In this document: piece by piece, positions 26,544 to 36,289 of the stretch
Layout of the letters: every line of letters begins with the position of its first letter
How positions within the stretch are numbered: position 1 is the stretch's first letter
Assembly: GCF_014655715.1 (NCBI RefSeq)
Contig: NZ_BNBM01000001.1
Location: 1-64,000, forward strand
Source of the DNA: Streptomyces lanatus
GTDB taxonomy: Bacteria > Actinomycetota > Actinomycetes > Streptomycetales > Streptomycetaceae
Direction of reading: 5' to 3'
DNA length: 64,000 nucleotides
Translations under genes and position numbers: made by a program
The notes under the pieces: model-generated
Told to the model about the DNA's origin: nothing
Databases searched by the model: none
The model's input: only the letters and a program-made list of their open reading frames with translations

Positions 26544-26915
26544 ATGCAGCGCAGCAAGTTCGCCGTCGGAGTCGTCGGCGGAGCGACCGCCGTGGTCGCG
26601 CTCGGCGGCCTCGGCACCTATCTGCTCTCCGGCACCGAGTCGACCAGCGGCCTGGACAAGGACAGCACCGTGTCGGTGGACGGCCACCGGGCACTCGCCG
26701 CGAACATCGTCGCGGGCCGCACCGAGAACAAGTACCACCCGCTGCCCTGGGTCGGCACCAAGGTCTCCGGCGTCACCTGCCCGACCGGCCTGAAGGCCGT
26801 GACCGGCGCGAGCATCACCTGCACCGGCAAGAAGAGCGACGGCGAGGTCGTACGCATCCCTGTCCGAGTCACCAAGGCCGACGAGGACAGCGTGACCTGG
26901 AAGTTCGAGCGCTGA
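26544..26915 (+). CDS. Membrane-anchored DUF4333 protein
   Basis: A 123-residue protein with one N-terminal hydrophobic segment (VGVVGGATAVVALGGLGTYL) and no lipobox. The C-terminal part, with VTCPTGLKAVTGASITCTG and VTKADEDSVTWKFER, is the DUF4333 fold with its two conserved cysteines, an extracytoplasmic domain of unknown function. It lies between the divergent histidine kinase and the response regulator and could be part of the same sensing module or a target of it. Confidence 0.82.
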   Translation: MQRSKFAVGVVGGATAVVALGGLGTYLLSGTESTSGLDKDSTVSVDGHRALAANIVAGRTENKYHPLPWVGTKVSGVTCPTGLKAVTGASITCTGKKSDGEVVRIPVRVTKADEDSVTWKFER

Positions 26916-26974
26916 CAACGGCAGACCGCGGCCACGCACACCCCGGCCCCGCCCCCCTGAGGCATGATCGAGCC

Positions 26975-27679
26975 ATGACCACCCCACCCCCGTCCGGGGC
27001 GCCCATCCGCGTCCTCATCGCCGACGACCAGGAGATGGTCCGCACCGGATTCCGCTTCTTCCTCAACGCGCAGCCCGACATGACCGTGGTCGCCGAGGCC
27101 GCCGACGGTAAGGAGGCGGTGGCGCTGGCGCGGCGGGAGCGGCCGGATGTGTGTCTGCTGGACATCCGGATGCCGAAGCTGGACGGTCTGGAGGCGACGC
27201 GGCTGCTGGCGGGACCCGATGTGGCGGACCCGATGCGGGTGGTCGTGGTGACCACCTTCGACCTCGACGAATATGTGTACGGCGCGCTGCGCGGCGGCGC
27301 TTGCGGGTTTCTGCTGAAGGACTCCGGGCCCACCCTCCTCGCTGAGGCGGTCCGGGCCGCGGCGGCCGGTGACTCGCTGGTCTCTCCGTCGATCACCGTC
27401 CGGCTGCTCAAGCACGTCACCGCCCCACAGCCCACGGCCCCCGCCCCGGCCCCGGTGAGGCCCGCCGCGCCGACGGAGCCCCTCACCGATCGTGAGACCG
27501 ACGTGGTCCGTCTGGTCGCCCTGGGCCGTACGAACGCGGAGATCGCCGCCGAGCTGTATGTCTCCCTGTCCACGGTCAAGACGCATCTGTCCAGCGTCCA
27601 GTTGAAGCTGTCCGCCCGGAACCGCGTGGAGATCGCCGCCTGGGCCTGGCAGAGCGGATACGGGCAGCCCGGCGGGTGA
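26975..27679 (+). CDS. LuxR/NarL-type response regulator
   Basis: A 234-residue regulator. The receiver domain has VLIADDQEMVRTG, the phosphorylated Asp in CLLDIRMPKLDG and the switch Thr in VVVTTF. A Pro/Ala-rich linker leads to the LuxR helix-turn-helix, with LTDRETDVVRLVALGRTNAE and VSLSTVKTHLSSV. It is the probable partner of the adjacent sensor kinase. The ATG at MTTPPPSG is chosen because upstream codons lie in the DUF4333 gene in another frame. Confidence 0.93.
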   Translation: MTTPPPSGAPIRVLIADDQEMVRTGFRFFLNAQPDMTVVAEAADGKEAVALARRERPDVCLLDIRMPKLDGLEATRLLAGPDVADPMRVVVVTTFDLDEYVYGALRGGACGFLLKDSGPTLLAEAVRAAAAGDSLVSPSITVRLLKHVTAPQPTAPAPAPVRPAAPTEPLTDRETDVVRLVALGRTNAEIAAELYVSLSTVKTHLSSVQLKLSARNRVEIAAWAWQSGYGQPGG

Positions 27680-27789
27680 CGGCCGGACCCGGCCGGCGGT
27701 GCTCACTCGAACGGTCCGGCGCGGCTGGTGGCCCGTCAGATCCGGTGGTGGCCTGGGGACACGCGTCACGTCTACAGGAGGCAGCCCAG

Positions 27790-28599
27790 ATGACCCGTCG
27801 CCCGTCCCGACCCGTCCGTGTGCTCTGCTCGGCCCTGGCCGCCGGTGCGCTGCTGACCACCGCCGCCTGCTCGGACGGCGACGGTGAGGACGTCTCTCAG
27901 GCCGGTGCCGTCGCCCGGCAGACGCCGACCGCCTCGCCCACCGCCACGCTCACCGAGGCCGGCGCGCAGACCGCGCTGATCACCGCGGCGGACATCGAGG
28001 ACGACTGGACGCAGGTGAAGGGCTCCGAGGTCGCCAACTGGCACGACACCCTGATCATCGGCACCGTAGACGCCGACGACTTCCTCACCGGCAAGACGGA
28101 CGCCGCCGACTGCCAGCGGCTGATGGACGGCCTCTACACCGACCAGTTGCTGGGCAAGCCGTCCGGGGCGTCGGCGCTGCGCGGCTTCCAGCAGGACGAG
28201 TCCCGACTGCTGTACCAGGTCGCCGCGTACGAGCGGACCGACCCGGAGGAGTCCCTGGCCTGGCTGAAGACCCTGCCGCAGGAGTGCGACCAGTTCACCA
28301 TGACCAACGCGGGTCAGCAGAGCACGGTCCAGGTCATCGAGACCTCGCTGCCCGACGTCGGTGACGACCGCGCCGGCCTGCGCATCACGGTGCAGGGTCA
28401 GGCGCACGGCGAACCGACCACCCTCACCGAGGACGTCGCCGCCGTACGCGTCGGCACCGACGCGATCACCGTCACGGCGGGCGGCCTCGAAGGGGACGAG
28501 CACGACTCGGTCGAGCAGGCGGTGAAGCTCGGCACCCAGCGCCTCCAGGACGTCCTGGCCGGGAAGTCGCCCGCCTCGACCCCCAGCGAGATCGAGTAG
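27790..28599 (+). CDS. Lipoprotein of unknown function
   Basis: A 269-residue exported protein. The lipobox is TTAACSD near residue 24, so it should be membrane-anchored outside the cell. The mature part begins with a Thr/Pro-rich linker and then a domain with paired Cys (AADCQRLM, QECDQF) resembling PknH-sensor-like or DUF3558-like lipoproteins. No catalytic motif is visible. ATG with GGAGGCAG upstream. It follows the response regulator by 110 bp and may be in its regulon. Confidence 0.75.
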   Translation: MTRRPSRPVRVLCSALAAGALLTTAACSDGDGEDVSQAGAVARQTPTASPTATLTEAGAQTALITAADIEDDWTQVKGSEVANWHDTLIIGTVDADDFLTGKTDAADCQRLMDGLYTDQLLGKPSGASALRGFQQDESRLLYQVAAYERTDPEESLAWLKTLPQECDQFTMTNAGQQSTVQVIETSLPDVGDDRAGLRITVQGQAHGEPTTLTEDVAAVRVGTDAITVTAGGLEGDEHDSVEQAVKLGTQRLQDVLAGKSPASTPSEIE

Positions 28600-28739
28600 C
28601 GCGGCCCGTCCTTCCTCCGCACCTGCCAACGGCCGTACCTCCTCCGTCGATTGCCGATTCCGGGGACAGCGTGATCAACGGAGCGGCACAATGGCGACGA
28701 TGACCGGTTTCGGTCGTTCGTGCGAGGAGAGGACGAGTC

Positions 28740-29549
28740 GTGAGTGATGGCCACACCCCGTCGGGCGGGCCGGCGAGACTGAACACCGGTGTGGCGCACA
28801 ACGCGCGGGTGTGGAACTACTGGATCGGCGGCAAGGACAACTACGAGGTCGACCAGCAGGTCGGCGAGCATGTCGCCGGGATGTTCCCGATCATCCGGGA
28901 CATCGCCCGCGCGGACCGTGAGTTCCTCGGCCGTGCCGTGCGCTTCGTGGCCGAGGAGCGCGGCATACGGCAGTTCCTGGACATCGGCACCGGGCTGCCG
29001 ACGGCGGACAACACCCACGAGATCGCCCAGCGCGTCGCACCCGACTCGCGGATCGTGTACGTCGACAACGACCCGATCGTGCTGGTGCACGCCCGCACAC
29101 TGCTGACCGGCACCCATGAGGGCGTCACCGCGTACATCGACGCCGATGTACACGACCCGGACGCCATCGTCGAACGCGCCGGGCAGACCCTGGACTTCGA
29201 CAAGCCGGTCGCGGTGATGATGCTGGGCATCCTCAACTTCGTCCTGGACTACGACAAGGCCCGCGAGATCGTCCGGCGCGTCATGACCGCCGTCCCCTCC
29301 GGCAGCCTCCTGGTGCTGACGCACCCGACGTTCGACTCCGAGCTCGGCGGCGAGGGCCAGATCCCGGCGATGGAGTTCTGGAACGAGAACGCCACGCCGC
29401 CGATCACCGCCCGCGCCGGCGCCGACATCGCCGCGTTCTTCGAGGGCCTGGAGCTGCTGGAGCCGGGGATGGTGTCCTGCTCGCAGTGGCACGCCCCCGA
29501 CTCTCCCACGCCGGTGCCGCAGTACGGCGCGGTCGCCGTGAAACCCTGA
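28740..29549 (+). CDS. SAM-dependent methyltransferase, DUF574 family
   Basis: A 269-residue protein. LNTGVAHNARVWNYWIGGKD is the diagnostic N-terminus of the actinomycete DUF574 (Methyltransf_19) family, and FLDIGTGLPTADNTHE with VYVDNDPIVLVHA forms the SAM pocket. These proteins are abundant in Streptomyces and their substrates are mostly unknown. The GTG start has GAGGAGAGG upstream. It ends 58 bp before the glutamine synthetase-like gene and may share its transcript. Confidence 0.9.
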   Translation: MSDGHTPSGGPARLNTGVAHNARVWNYWIGGKDNYEVDQQVGEHVAGMFPIIRDIARADREFLGRAVRFVAEERGIRQFLDIGTGLPTADNTHEIAQRVAPDSRIVYVDNDPIVLVHARTLLTGTHEGVTAYIDADVHDPDAIVERAGQTLDFDKPVAVMMLGILNFVLDYDKAREIVRRVMTAVPSGSLLVLTHPTFDSELGGEGQIPAMEFWNENATPPITARAGADIAAFFEGLELLEPGMVSCSQWHAPDSPTPVPQYGAVAVKP

Positions 29550-29607
29550 GCCGACAGGGACCACACGGACCGGCGCCCGACCGGGCCGAGCTCGTCGAGG
29601 AGACCGT

Positions 29608-30999
29608 ATGACCACCCTTGCCGACCCCGTCCCGGGAGGGCGGCCCGGTGATGTCGAGCGGGCCGGCGCGCTGAGCGGCGAGCTGGCCGGGCGGGGCGTG
29701 CACGGGATCGTGCTGGCCTATGTCGACACCGCGGGCATCGGCCGGGTGAAGACGATCCCGACGGCGAAGCTGGCGTCGGCGGCGGCGTGGGGCGTGGGGA
29801 TGTCGCCGGTGTTCGACACGTTCCTCGCGAACGACTCCATCGTCACCACCGACGTCCTCGGCTCCCCGGACGGCGATCTGCGTCTCTACCCCGATCTGGA
29901 CCAGCTGGTGGAGCTGGCCGCGCAGCCGGGCTGGGCGTGGGCGCCGGTCGACCGGATCACCCAGGAGGGCGAGCGGCATCCCGGATGCTCCCGTACCTTT
30001 CTGCGGCGGACCGTCCAGGAGGCCGCCGCACACCAGGAGATCACCTTCAAGGCGGCCGTCGAGATCGAATGGGCGGTCGCCCGACCGCCCGACGCCGACG
30101 GCGCGTTCGTCCCGGCGGTCACCGGTCCGGCGTACGGCGCCACCCGTCAGGTCGAGTTGAGCGACTGCGCGGCCGAACTGCTCGCGGCGCTCGCGCGGCA
30201 GGGCGTGGACGTCGACCAGTTCCATCCCGAGTACGCGGCCGGGCAGTTCGAGCTGTCGGTGGCCGCCCTCGACCCGGTGGCGGCGGCCGACCGCAGTGTG
30301 CTGGTGCGCCAGACGATCCGGGCGGTGGCCCGGCGCCATGGCCTCGCGGTGTCCTTCGCCCCGGCGGTGTCCGGGCAGGGCGTGGGCAACGGCGGCCACA
30401 TCCACCTCTCCGCCTGGCGCGACGGCGTGAACCTGCACGCGGGCGGTGACCGCCGCCACGGTATGCGACCCGAGGCCGAGTCCATCGCGGCCGGTGTGCT
30501 CGGCCATCTCCCCGCCCTGACGGCGGTGACCGCGCCGAGCCCGGCGAGCTATCTGCGGCTCAAACCGTCGCAGTGGGCCGGGGTGTTCACCGCATGGGGC
30601 CGGGAGACGAGGGAGGCGGGACTGCGGGTGATCACCGGCATGGCGGGGCACCGGGACCAGGCCGCCAACCTGGAGGTCAAGCCGGTGGACCTCGCGGCCA
30701 ACCCGTATCTCGCCCTGGGCTGTCTGATCGCCGCGGGGCTGGACGGACTCGCGAAGGGCGCGCGGCTGCCCCAGGAGATCACGGGCGACCCGGCGCATCT
30801 CAGTGACGCCGAAGGAGTACGCCGACTGCCGACCTCCCTGGGCGAGGCCGTCGAGGAGTTCCGCACCTGTCGGCCGCTGCGGGCCGCGCTGGGCCCGGTG
30901 CTCGCCGATGCCGTGATCGCCGTACGGCAGGGCGAGATCGGCGCGGTCGCCGGGCTGGACGACGACCAAGTGGCCGCGGCCTACCGTTGGAAGTACTGA
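29608..30999 (+). CDS. Glutamine synthetase-like enzyme (FluG C-terminal type)
   Basis: A 463-residue type I glutamine synthetase relative. GVGNGGHIHLSAWRDG is the ATP/metal His motif (usual SGMHxH), FKAAVEIEWAV the catalytic Glu strand, and GHRDQAANLEVKP the Arg/Glu glutamate site in altered form. It differs from housekeeping GlnA (no KPF-x-x-x-x-SGxGMH-type match) and groups with gamma-glutamylamide synthetases and the GS half of fungal FluG. It is separated by one base from the amidohydrolase gene that corresponds to the other half of FluG, so the two probably act together. An amine or polyamine substrate is possible. Confidence 0.88.
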   Translation: MTTLADPVPGGRPGDVERAGALSGELAGRGVHGIVLAYVDTAGIGRVKTIPTAKLASAAAWGVGMSPVFDTFLANDSIVTTDVLGSPDGDLRLYPDLDQLVELAAQPGWAWAPVDRITQEGERHPGCSRTFLRRTVQEAAAHQEITFKAAVEIEWAVARPPDADGAFVPAVTGPAYGATRQVELSDCAAELLAALARQGVDVDQFHPEYAAGQFELSVAALDPVAAADRSVLVRQTIRAVARRHGLAVSFAPAVSGQGVGNGGHIHLSAWRDGVNLHAGGDRRHGMRPEAESIAAGVLGHLPALTAVTAPSPASYLRLKPSQWAGVFTAWGRETREAGLRVITGMAGHRDQAANLEVKPVDLAANPYLALGCLIAAGLDGLAKGARLPQEITGDPAHLSDAEGVRRLPTSLGEAVEEFRTCRPLRAALGPVLADAVIAVRQGEIGAVAGLDDDQVAAAYRWKY

Positions 31000-31000
31000 C

Positions 31001-32203
31001 ATGAATGCCACCGGTCCGGTCCACGAGGCCCTCGCGGCGCTGCCGCTGACGGACCATCACTGCCACGGGATCGTCACCGCGGACCTGGACCTGCCGGGCT
31101 TCGAGTCCCTGCTCACCGAGGGCGAGCCCTGGCCCGGCGTCTCCCCCTTCGACACGCCGCTCGGCATCGCCGTACGCCGCCACTGCGCACCCCTGCTGGA
31201 CCTGCCGCGTCACGCCTCCCCCGACGCCTATCTGACCCGGCGTGCGGAACTGGGCGGGCCGGAGGTGAACCGGCGCTTCCTCACCGCCGCCGCGACCGAC
31301 ACTTTCTGCGTCGACACCGGGTACACGCCCCACCCGATCACCACGCCCCGGGAACTGGCGGCGACCGCCGACGCGACCGCGTACGAGGTCGTACGGCTGG
31401 AGTCGGTCGCGGAGCAGCTGGCATCCACGGGCGTGGAACCGGACGCGTACCCGGACGCCTTCCGCACGGCCGCCGAGGAGGCCGTACGGCGTCCCGGTGT
31501 GGTGGCCGTGAAGTCGGTGGCCGCCTATCGCACCGGCTTCGACCTGGACCCGGCGCGCCCCTCGGACACGCTGGTCGCCGCGGCGGCCCGGCAATGGTCG
31601 GCGCACGGCGGACGGCTGGCCGACCCGGTGCTGGTACGGCATCTGCTGTGGACGGCGGTCGATCTGGGCCTGCCCCTCCAGCTCCACACCGGTTTCGGCG
31701 ACGACGACATCCGGCTGCACCGGGCGGACCCCGCCCTCCTCACGGACTGGCTGCGTCTCATCAGGGGCACGATCCCCGTCGTGCTGCTGCACTGCTGGCC
31801 GTACCAGCGCCAGGCCGCCTATCTGGCCGCGGTCTTCGAGCAGGTGTATCTGGATGTGGGCCTCACCCTGCACCATGTCGGCCCGGCGCGCTCCCGGGCG
31901 ATCCTGGCCGAGGCCTTGGAGATCACCCCGTTCCGCAAACTGCTGTACAGCTCCGACGCCTACGGTCTGGCCGAGTTGTACCGGCTCGGCGCACTGGCGT
32001 TCCGTCGCGGCCTGGGCGAACTGCTCCAGGAGCGGGTGGACGCCGACGAGCTGGGCCTGCCGGACGCGCTGCGGATCGCCGCGTGGGCGGCCGGCGACAA
32101 TGCCCGCCGCCTCTATGGACTCACCGCACCCGAACCCGGCCGAGCCCCGGACTCCGCCCCCGCTACCCGTCCCGCCCCCGACACCCGTCCGCACCGCGAC
32201 TGA
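31001..32203 (+). CDS. Amidohydrolase (FluG N-terminal type)
   Basis: A 400-residue amidohydrolase_2 fold protein. The metal motif LPLTDHHCHGIV is at residues 13-24, LPLQLHTGFGDDDIRL holds the next His, and LLHCWPYQRQAAYLA and LLYSSDAYGLAE complete the site. In fungal FluG and some bacteria this domain is joined to a glutamine synthetase domain; here the two are separate, adjacent genes. It presumably hydrolyses the gamma-glutamyl or related amide product. The C-terminal 25 residues are a Pro/Arg-rich tail. Its ATG lies one base past the previous stop. Confidence 0.88.
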   Translation: MNATGPVHEALAALPLTDHHCHGIVTADLDLPGFESLLTEGEPWPGVSPFDTPLGIAVRRHCAPLLDLPRHASPDAYLTRRAELGGPEVNRRFLTAAATDTFCVDTGYTPHPITTPRELAATADATAYEVVRLESVAEQLASTGVEPDAYPDAFRTAAEEAVRRPGVVAVKSVAAYRTGFDLDPARPSDTLVAAAARQWSAHGGRLADPVLVRHLLWTAVDLGLPLQLHTGFGDDDIRLHRADPALLTDWLRLIRGTIPVVLLHCWPYQRQAAYLAAVFEQVYLDVGLTLHHVGPARSRAILAEALEITPFRKLLYSSDAYGLAELYRLGALAFRRGLGELLQERVDADELGLPDALRIAAWAAGDNARRLYGLTAPEPGRAPDSAPATRPAPDTRPHRD

Positions 32204-32235
32204 GTGTTCGCGATCCTGGAAAGTATGATCAAGCA

Positions 32236-32772
32236 ATGTCTGACATGACCGAAACCACGCCCGGCTGGCTGAGCAGCGACGACCTGGAGCAGGCACGCGC
32301 CCGCATGCCGATCCTGTACGTCGAGGCCGTGCCCGTGCGCGTCGACGACAGCGGCGAGGTCACCAGCATCGGCCTGCTGCTGCGCATCGGACCGGACGGA
32401 ACGGTCAGCCGGACCCTGGTCTCCGGCCGTGTGCTGCACCACGAGCGGGTCCGCGACGCCCTGCTGCGCCACCTGGAGAAGGACCTCGGCCCGGTGGCGC
32501 TCCCCCGGGTGCCGACCTCGCTGCAGCCGTTCACGGTCGCGGAGTACTTCCCGACGCAGGGCATCACGCCGTACCACGACCCGCGTCAGCACGCGGTGTC
32601 CCTGGCCTATGTCGTGCCGGTCACCGGCGACTGCCGCCCTCGTCAGGACGCCCTCGACCTGGTGTGGTTCAGCCCGCAGGAGGCTCTGTCGCCGGCGGTG
32701 GAGAGCGAGATGCCGGGCGGGCACGGGGTGCTGTTGAAGCAGGCGCTGGCGCATGTGGGCTGCGTGATCTGA
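32236..32772 (+). CDS. DUF4916 (Nudix-superfamily) protein with degenerate Nudix box
   Basis: A 178-residue protein. GWLSSDDLEQARARMPILYV and the following beta strands match DUF4916. The Nudix-box region reads GRVLHHE...LLRHLEKDLG: the first G-x5-E is present, but the catalytic R-E-x-x-E-E is R-H-L-E-K-D, so classical pyrophosphohydrolase activity is doubtful. It may be a binding protein. The ATG lies 32 bp past the amidohydrolase stop, with an AAG-rich leader and no strong ribosome site. Confidence 0.78.
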   Translation: MSDMTETTPGWLSSDDLEQARARMPILYVEAVPVRVDDSGEVTSIGLLLRIGPDGTVSRTLVSGRVLHHERVRDALLRHLEKDLGPVALPRVPTSLQPFTVAEYFPTQGITPYHDPRQHAVSLAYVVPVTGDCRPRQDALDLVWFSPQEALSPAVESEMPGGHGVLLKQALAHVGCVI

Positions 32773-32773
32773 A

Positions 32774-32811
32774 CCCCGGAGACACCGAAGGCCCCCGGAA
32801 ACACCGAAGGC
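32774..32811. repeat. 19-bp tandem duplication downstream of DUF4916 gene
   Basis: Two copies of CCCCGGAGACACCGAAGGC (one base differs) stand head to tail just after the DUF4916 stop. It is short and non-coding, probably replication slippage. It does not fold as a terminator. Confidence 0.6.
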
Positions 32812-32849
32812 AGGGATGCCGTCGGCTCCCCGCCACTCTCAACTTATAG

Positions 32850-34358
<1,509 letters not shown>

Positions 34359-34373
34359 GCTGGCGACGGGTCG

Positions 34374-35009
34374 TCACTTCTCCGCGTCGGCGGCCGGCTT
34401 GCGGTGCAGCAGCCGGGTTCCGATGGCCAGCAGCCACCAGTATTTGGCGAGGGCCGGCGAGTAGAAGGCCACCGGGATCGATGTGGCGAAGACGAGGGAC
34501 AGCAGGACGCCATGGCGGACCTCTTGCTTCAGGGCGGCGGGAGAGGCGTGCGGCGCCGCCAAGGCGGGGTTCACGAGCAGGCGCACATACATGCCGCACA
34601 TCAGGGCCACGGCCCCGGCGATCGCCGCCGCGTAGCAGGCGGTCGCCGTGGTCGTCTCGCCGTACTCGCTGATCAGCCGGGTGGGGAAGGGCAGCGCGGC
34701 GACCAGCGCGAGGAGTGCGAAGTAGAGCAGGAGCAGACAGCGGTCGAGCGTGGCGATCAGACGGAACAGGCCGTGCTGGACCAGCCAGAGCGTGCCGATG
34801 ACGGCGAAGCTGAGCAGATAGGCGCCCATCGTGGGCACCGCGTCCGCCACGGCGCCGGCGACATCGGCCTCGGGCAGGCCGTCCGGGACGGTGATGTCGA
34901 GCGCGAGCAGTGTCATCGCGATGGAGAACACGGCGTCGCCGAGGGCGAGTAGCCGTTCGGGGCCGACGGTCATGTGACGGCGGCGCGGGCCGATCGGGCG
35001 GTTCGTCAT
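34374..35009 (-). CDS. TMEM175-family (DUF1211) potassium channel-like membrane protein
   Basis: A 211-residue protein with about six hydrophobic helices. The first helix carries RLLALGDAVFSIAMTLLALDI, the (R/K)-x-x-x-F/L-x-D-x-V/A-F-(S/A)-I-x-x-T signature of TMEM175. Bacterial members are potassium-selective channels. ATG chosen at MTNRPIGP; another at MTVGPERL, just before the first helix, is possible. It converges on rox, 15 bp away. Confidence 0.85.
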   Translation of the reverse strand: MTNRPIGPRRRHMTVGPERLLALGDAVFSIAMTLLALDITVPDGLPEADVAGAVADAVPTMGAYLLSFAVIGTLWLVQHGLFRLIATLDRCLLLLYFALLALVAALPFPTRLISEYGETTTATACYAAAIAGAVALMCGMYVRLLVNPALAAPHASPAALKQEVRHGVLLSLVFATSIPVAFYSPALAKYWWLLAIGTRLLHRKPAADAEK

Positions 35010-35161
35010 ATCGGTGCCACCAGGCGGATCGTCGACGGTCTGGTACGGCGGCGGGGCCGGGGAGGCTACAAGTACCACGTGCCGCGGCGGGCCTCGGGGA
35101 GGCCGGTCGGTCCGTTCCGAGCGGGGCCCCAATTAATTGTTGCCAAAGCTTACTTCACGTC

Positions 35162-35190
35162 TTGACGAAAGTGGTCCATACCTTTAGGTT
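35162..35190 (+). promoter_or_regulatory. Promoter with embedded DasR-like dre site for chitinase operon
   Basis: TTGACG and TAGGTT are spaced 17 bp, matching the Streptomyces housekeeping promoter. Between and overlapping them, AGTGGTCCATACCTTT (35170-35185) agrees with 12 of 16 positions of the dre consensus bound by the GntR regulator DasR, which represses chitin genes until glucosamine-6-phosphate accumulates. The leader to the GH18 start is about 90 nt. The location between -35 and -10 is typical of chi genes. Confidence 0.72.
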
Positions 35191-35283
35191 CACGGGTCAG
35201 CCAGACACCCACGTGACGCACTCACCGTTCAGAAGGTGAACGCGGCCCCGGTTGCTCACCCCCCACGAAGGGCTTCCGCGAAC

Positions 35284-36249
35284 ATGCCCAAAACTCTCCC
35301 CGCCGCCCTATCCCTCACCGCGCTCTCCCTCACCACCGGCCTGCTGACCGCCCCACCGACACAGGCCGCCGCCCCCTTGGCGTCATCGGCCGTGGCGCCG
35401 TACCTCTACAACGGCTGGGGCAGTCCGCCGAACCCCACCACGGTCAGCAACGCCACCGGCGTCAAGTACTTCACGCTCGCCTTCGTCCTGAGCAACGGCC
35501 ACTGCAACCCGCAGTGGGACGGCGGCCGGGCGCTGACCGGCGGTGTCGACCAGCGCACCATCGAGACGGTGCGGGCGAACGGCGGTGATGTCGTCCCGTC
35601 GTTCGGCGGCTGGAGCGGCAACAAGCTGGAGAGCTCCTGTTCCAACGCGGGCGAGCTGGCCGCCGCCTACCAGAAGGTCATCAGCGCCTTCGGTCTGAAG
35701 GCCATCGACATCGACCTCGAAGCCGACGCCTACGACAGCCCGACCGTGCAGCAGCGCACGGTCGACGCCCTGAAGAAGGTCAAGGCCGACAACCCCGGCC
35801 TGAAGGTGTACATCACCATCGGCACCGGCCAGAACGGCCCCGACACCAGCCTGATCAACCGGGCTGCCGACGCGGGCCTGACCGTGGACGCCTGGACGAT
35901 CATGCCGTTCAACTTCGGCGGCAACGGCCAGAACATGGGCGAGTTGTCCGTGCGGGCCGCCGAGGGGCTCAAGAACTCGCTGAAGTCGGCGTACGGCTAC
36001 AGCGACGACCAGGCCTACCGGTCCATGGGCATCTCGTCGATGAACGGCATCACCGACCAGAACGAGACCGTCACCGTCAACGACTTCAAGACGATGCTCG
36101 CCTACGCCCAGCAACACCACCTGGCACGGCTGACCTTCTGGTCCGCCAACCGGGACCGCCCATGCACCGGTGGCCCCGCCGACAGCTGTTCCGGCGTGAA
36201 CCAGTCCGACTGGGACTTCACCCGGGTGTTCGCCGGATACACCGGCTGA
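35284..36249 (+). CDS. Secreted GH18 chitinase
   Basis: A 321-residue protein with a Sec signal peptide ending TQAAAPL. The catalytic strand is LKAIDIDLEADA, with Glu146 as acid in the family's DxxDxDxE pattern. VVPSFGGWSGN is the other conserved strand (SxGG). It lacks a chitin-binding module and belongs to the compact ChiD-like bacterial group. First gene of a four-gene operon for secreted proteins. The ATG before PKTLPAAL starts the signal peptide; the open frame upstream is not signal-like. Control by DasR is inferred from the dre-like site. Confidence 0.9.
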   Translation: MPKTLPAALSLTALSLTTGLLTAPPTQAAAPLASSAVAPYLYNGWGSPPNPTTVSNATGVKYFTLAFVLSNGHCNPQWDGGRALTGGVDQRTIETVRANGGDVVPSFGGWSGNKLESSCSNAGELAAAYQKVISAFGLKAIDIDLEADAYDSPTVQQRTVDALKKVKADNPGLKVYITIGTGQNGPDTSLINRAADAGLTVDAWTIMPFNFGGNGQNMGELSVRAAEGLKNSLKSAYGYSDDQAYRSMGISSMNGITDQNETVTVNDFKTMLAYAQQHHLARLTFWSANRDRPCTGGPADSCSGVNQSDWDFTRVFAGYTG

Positions 36250-36289
36250 TCCAGCCACCCCCTGTCGCTTCGCCCGGCAAGGAGATCCC

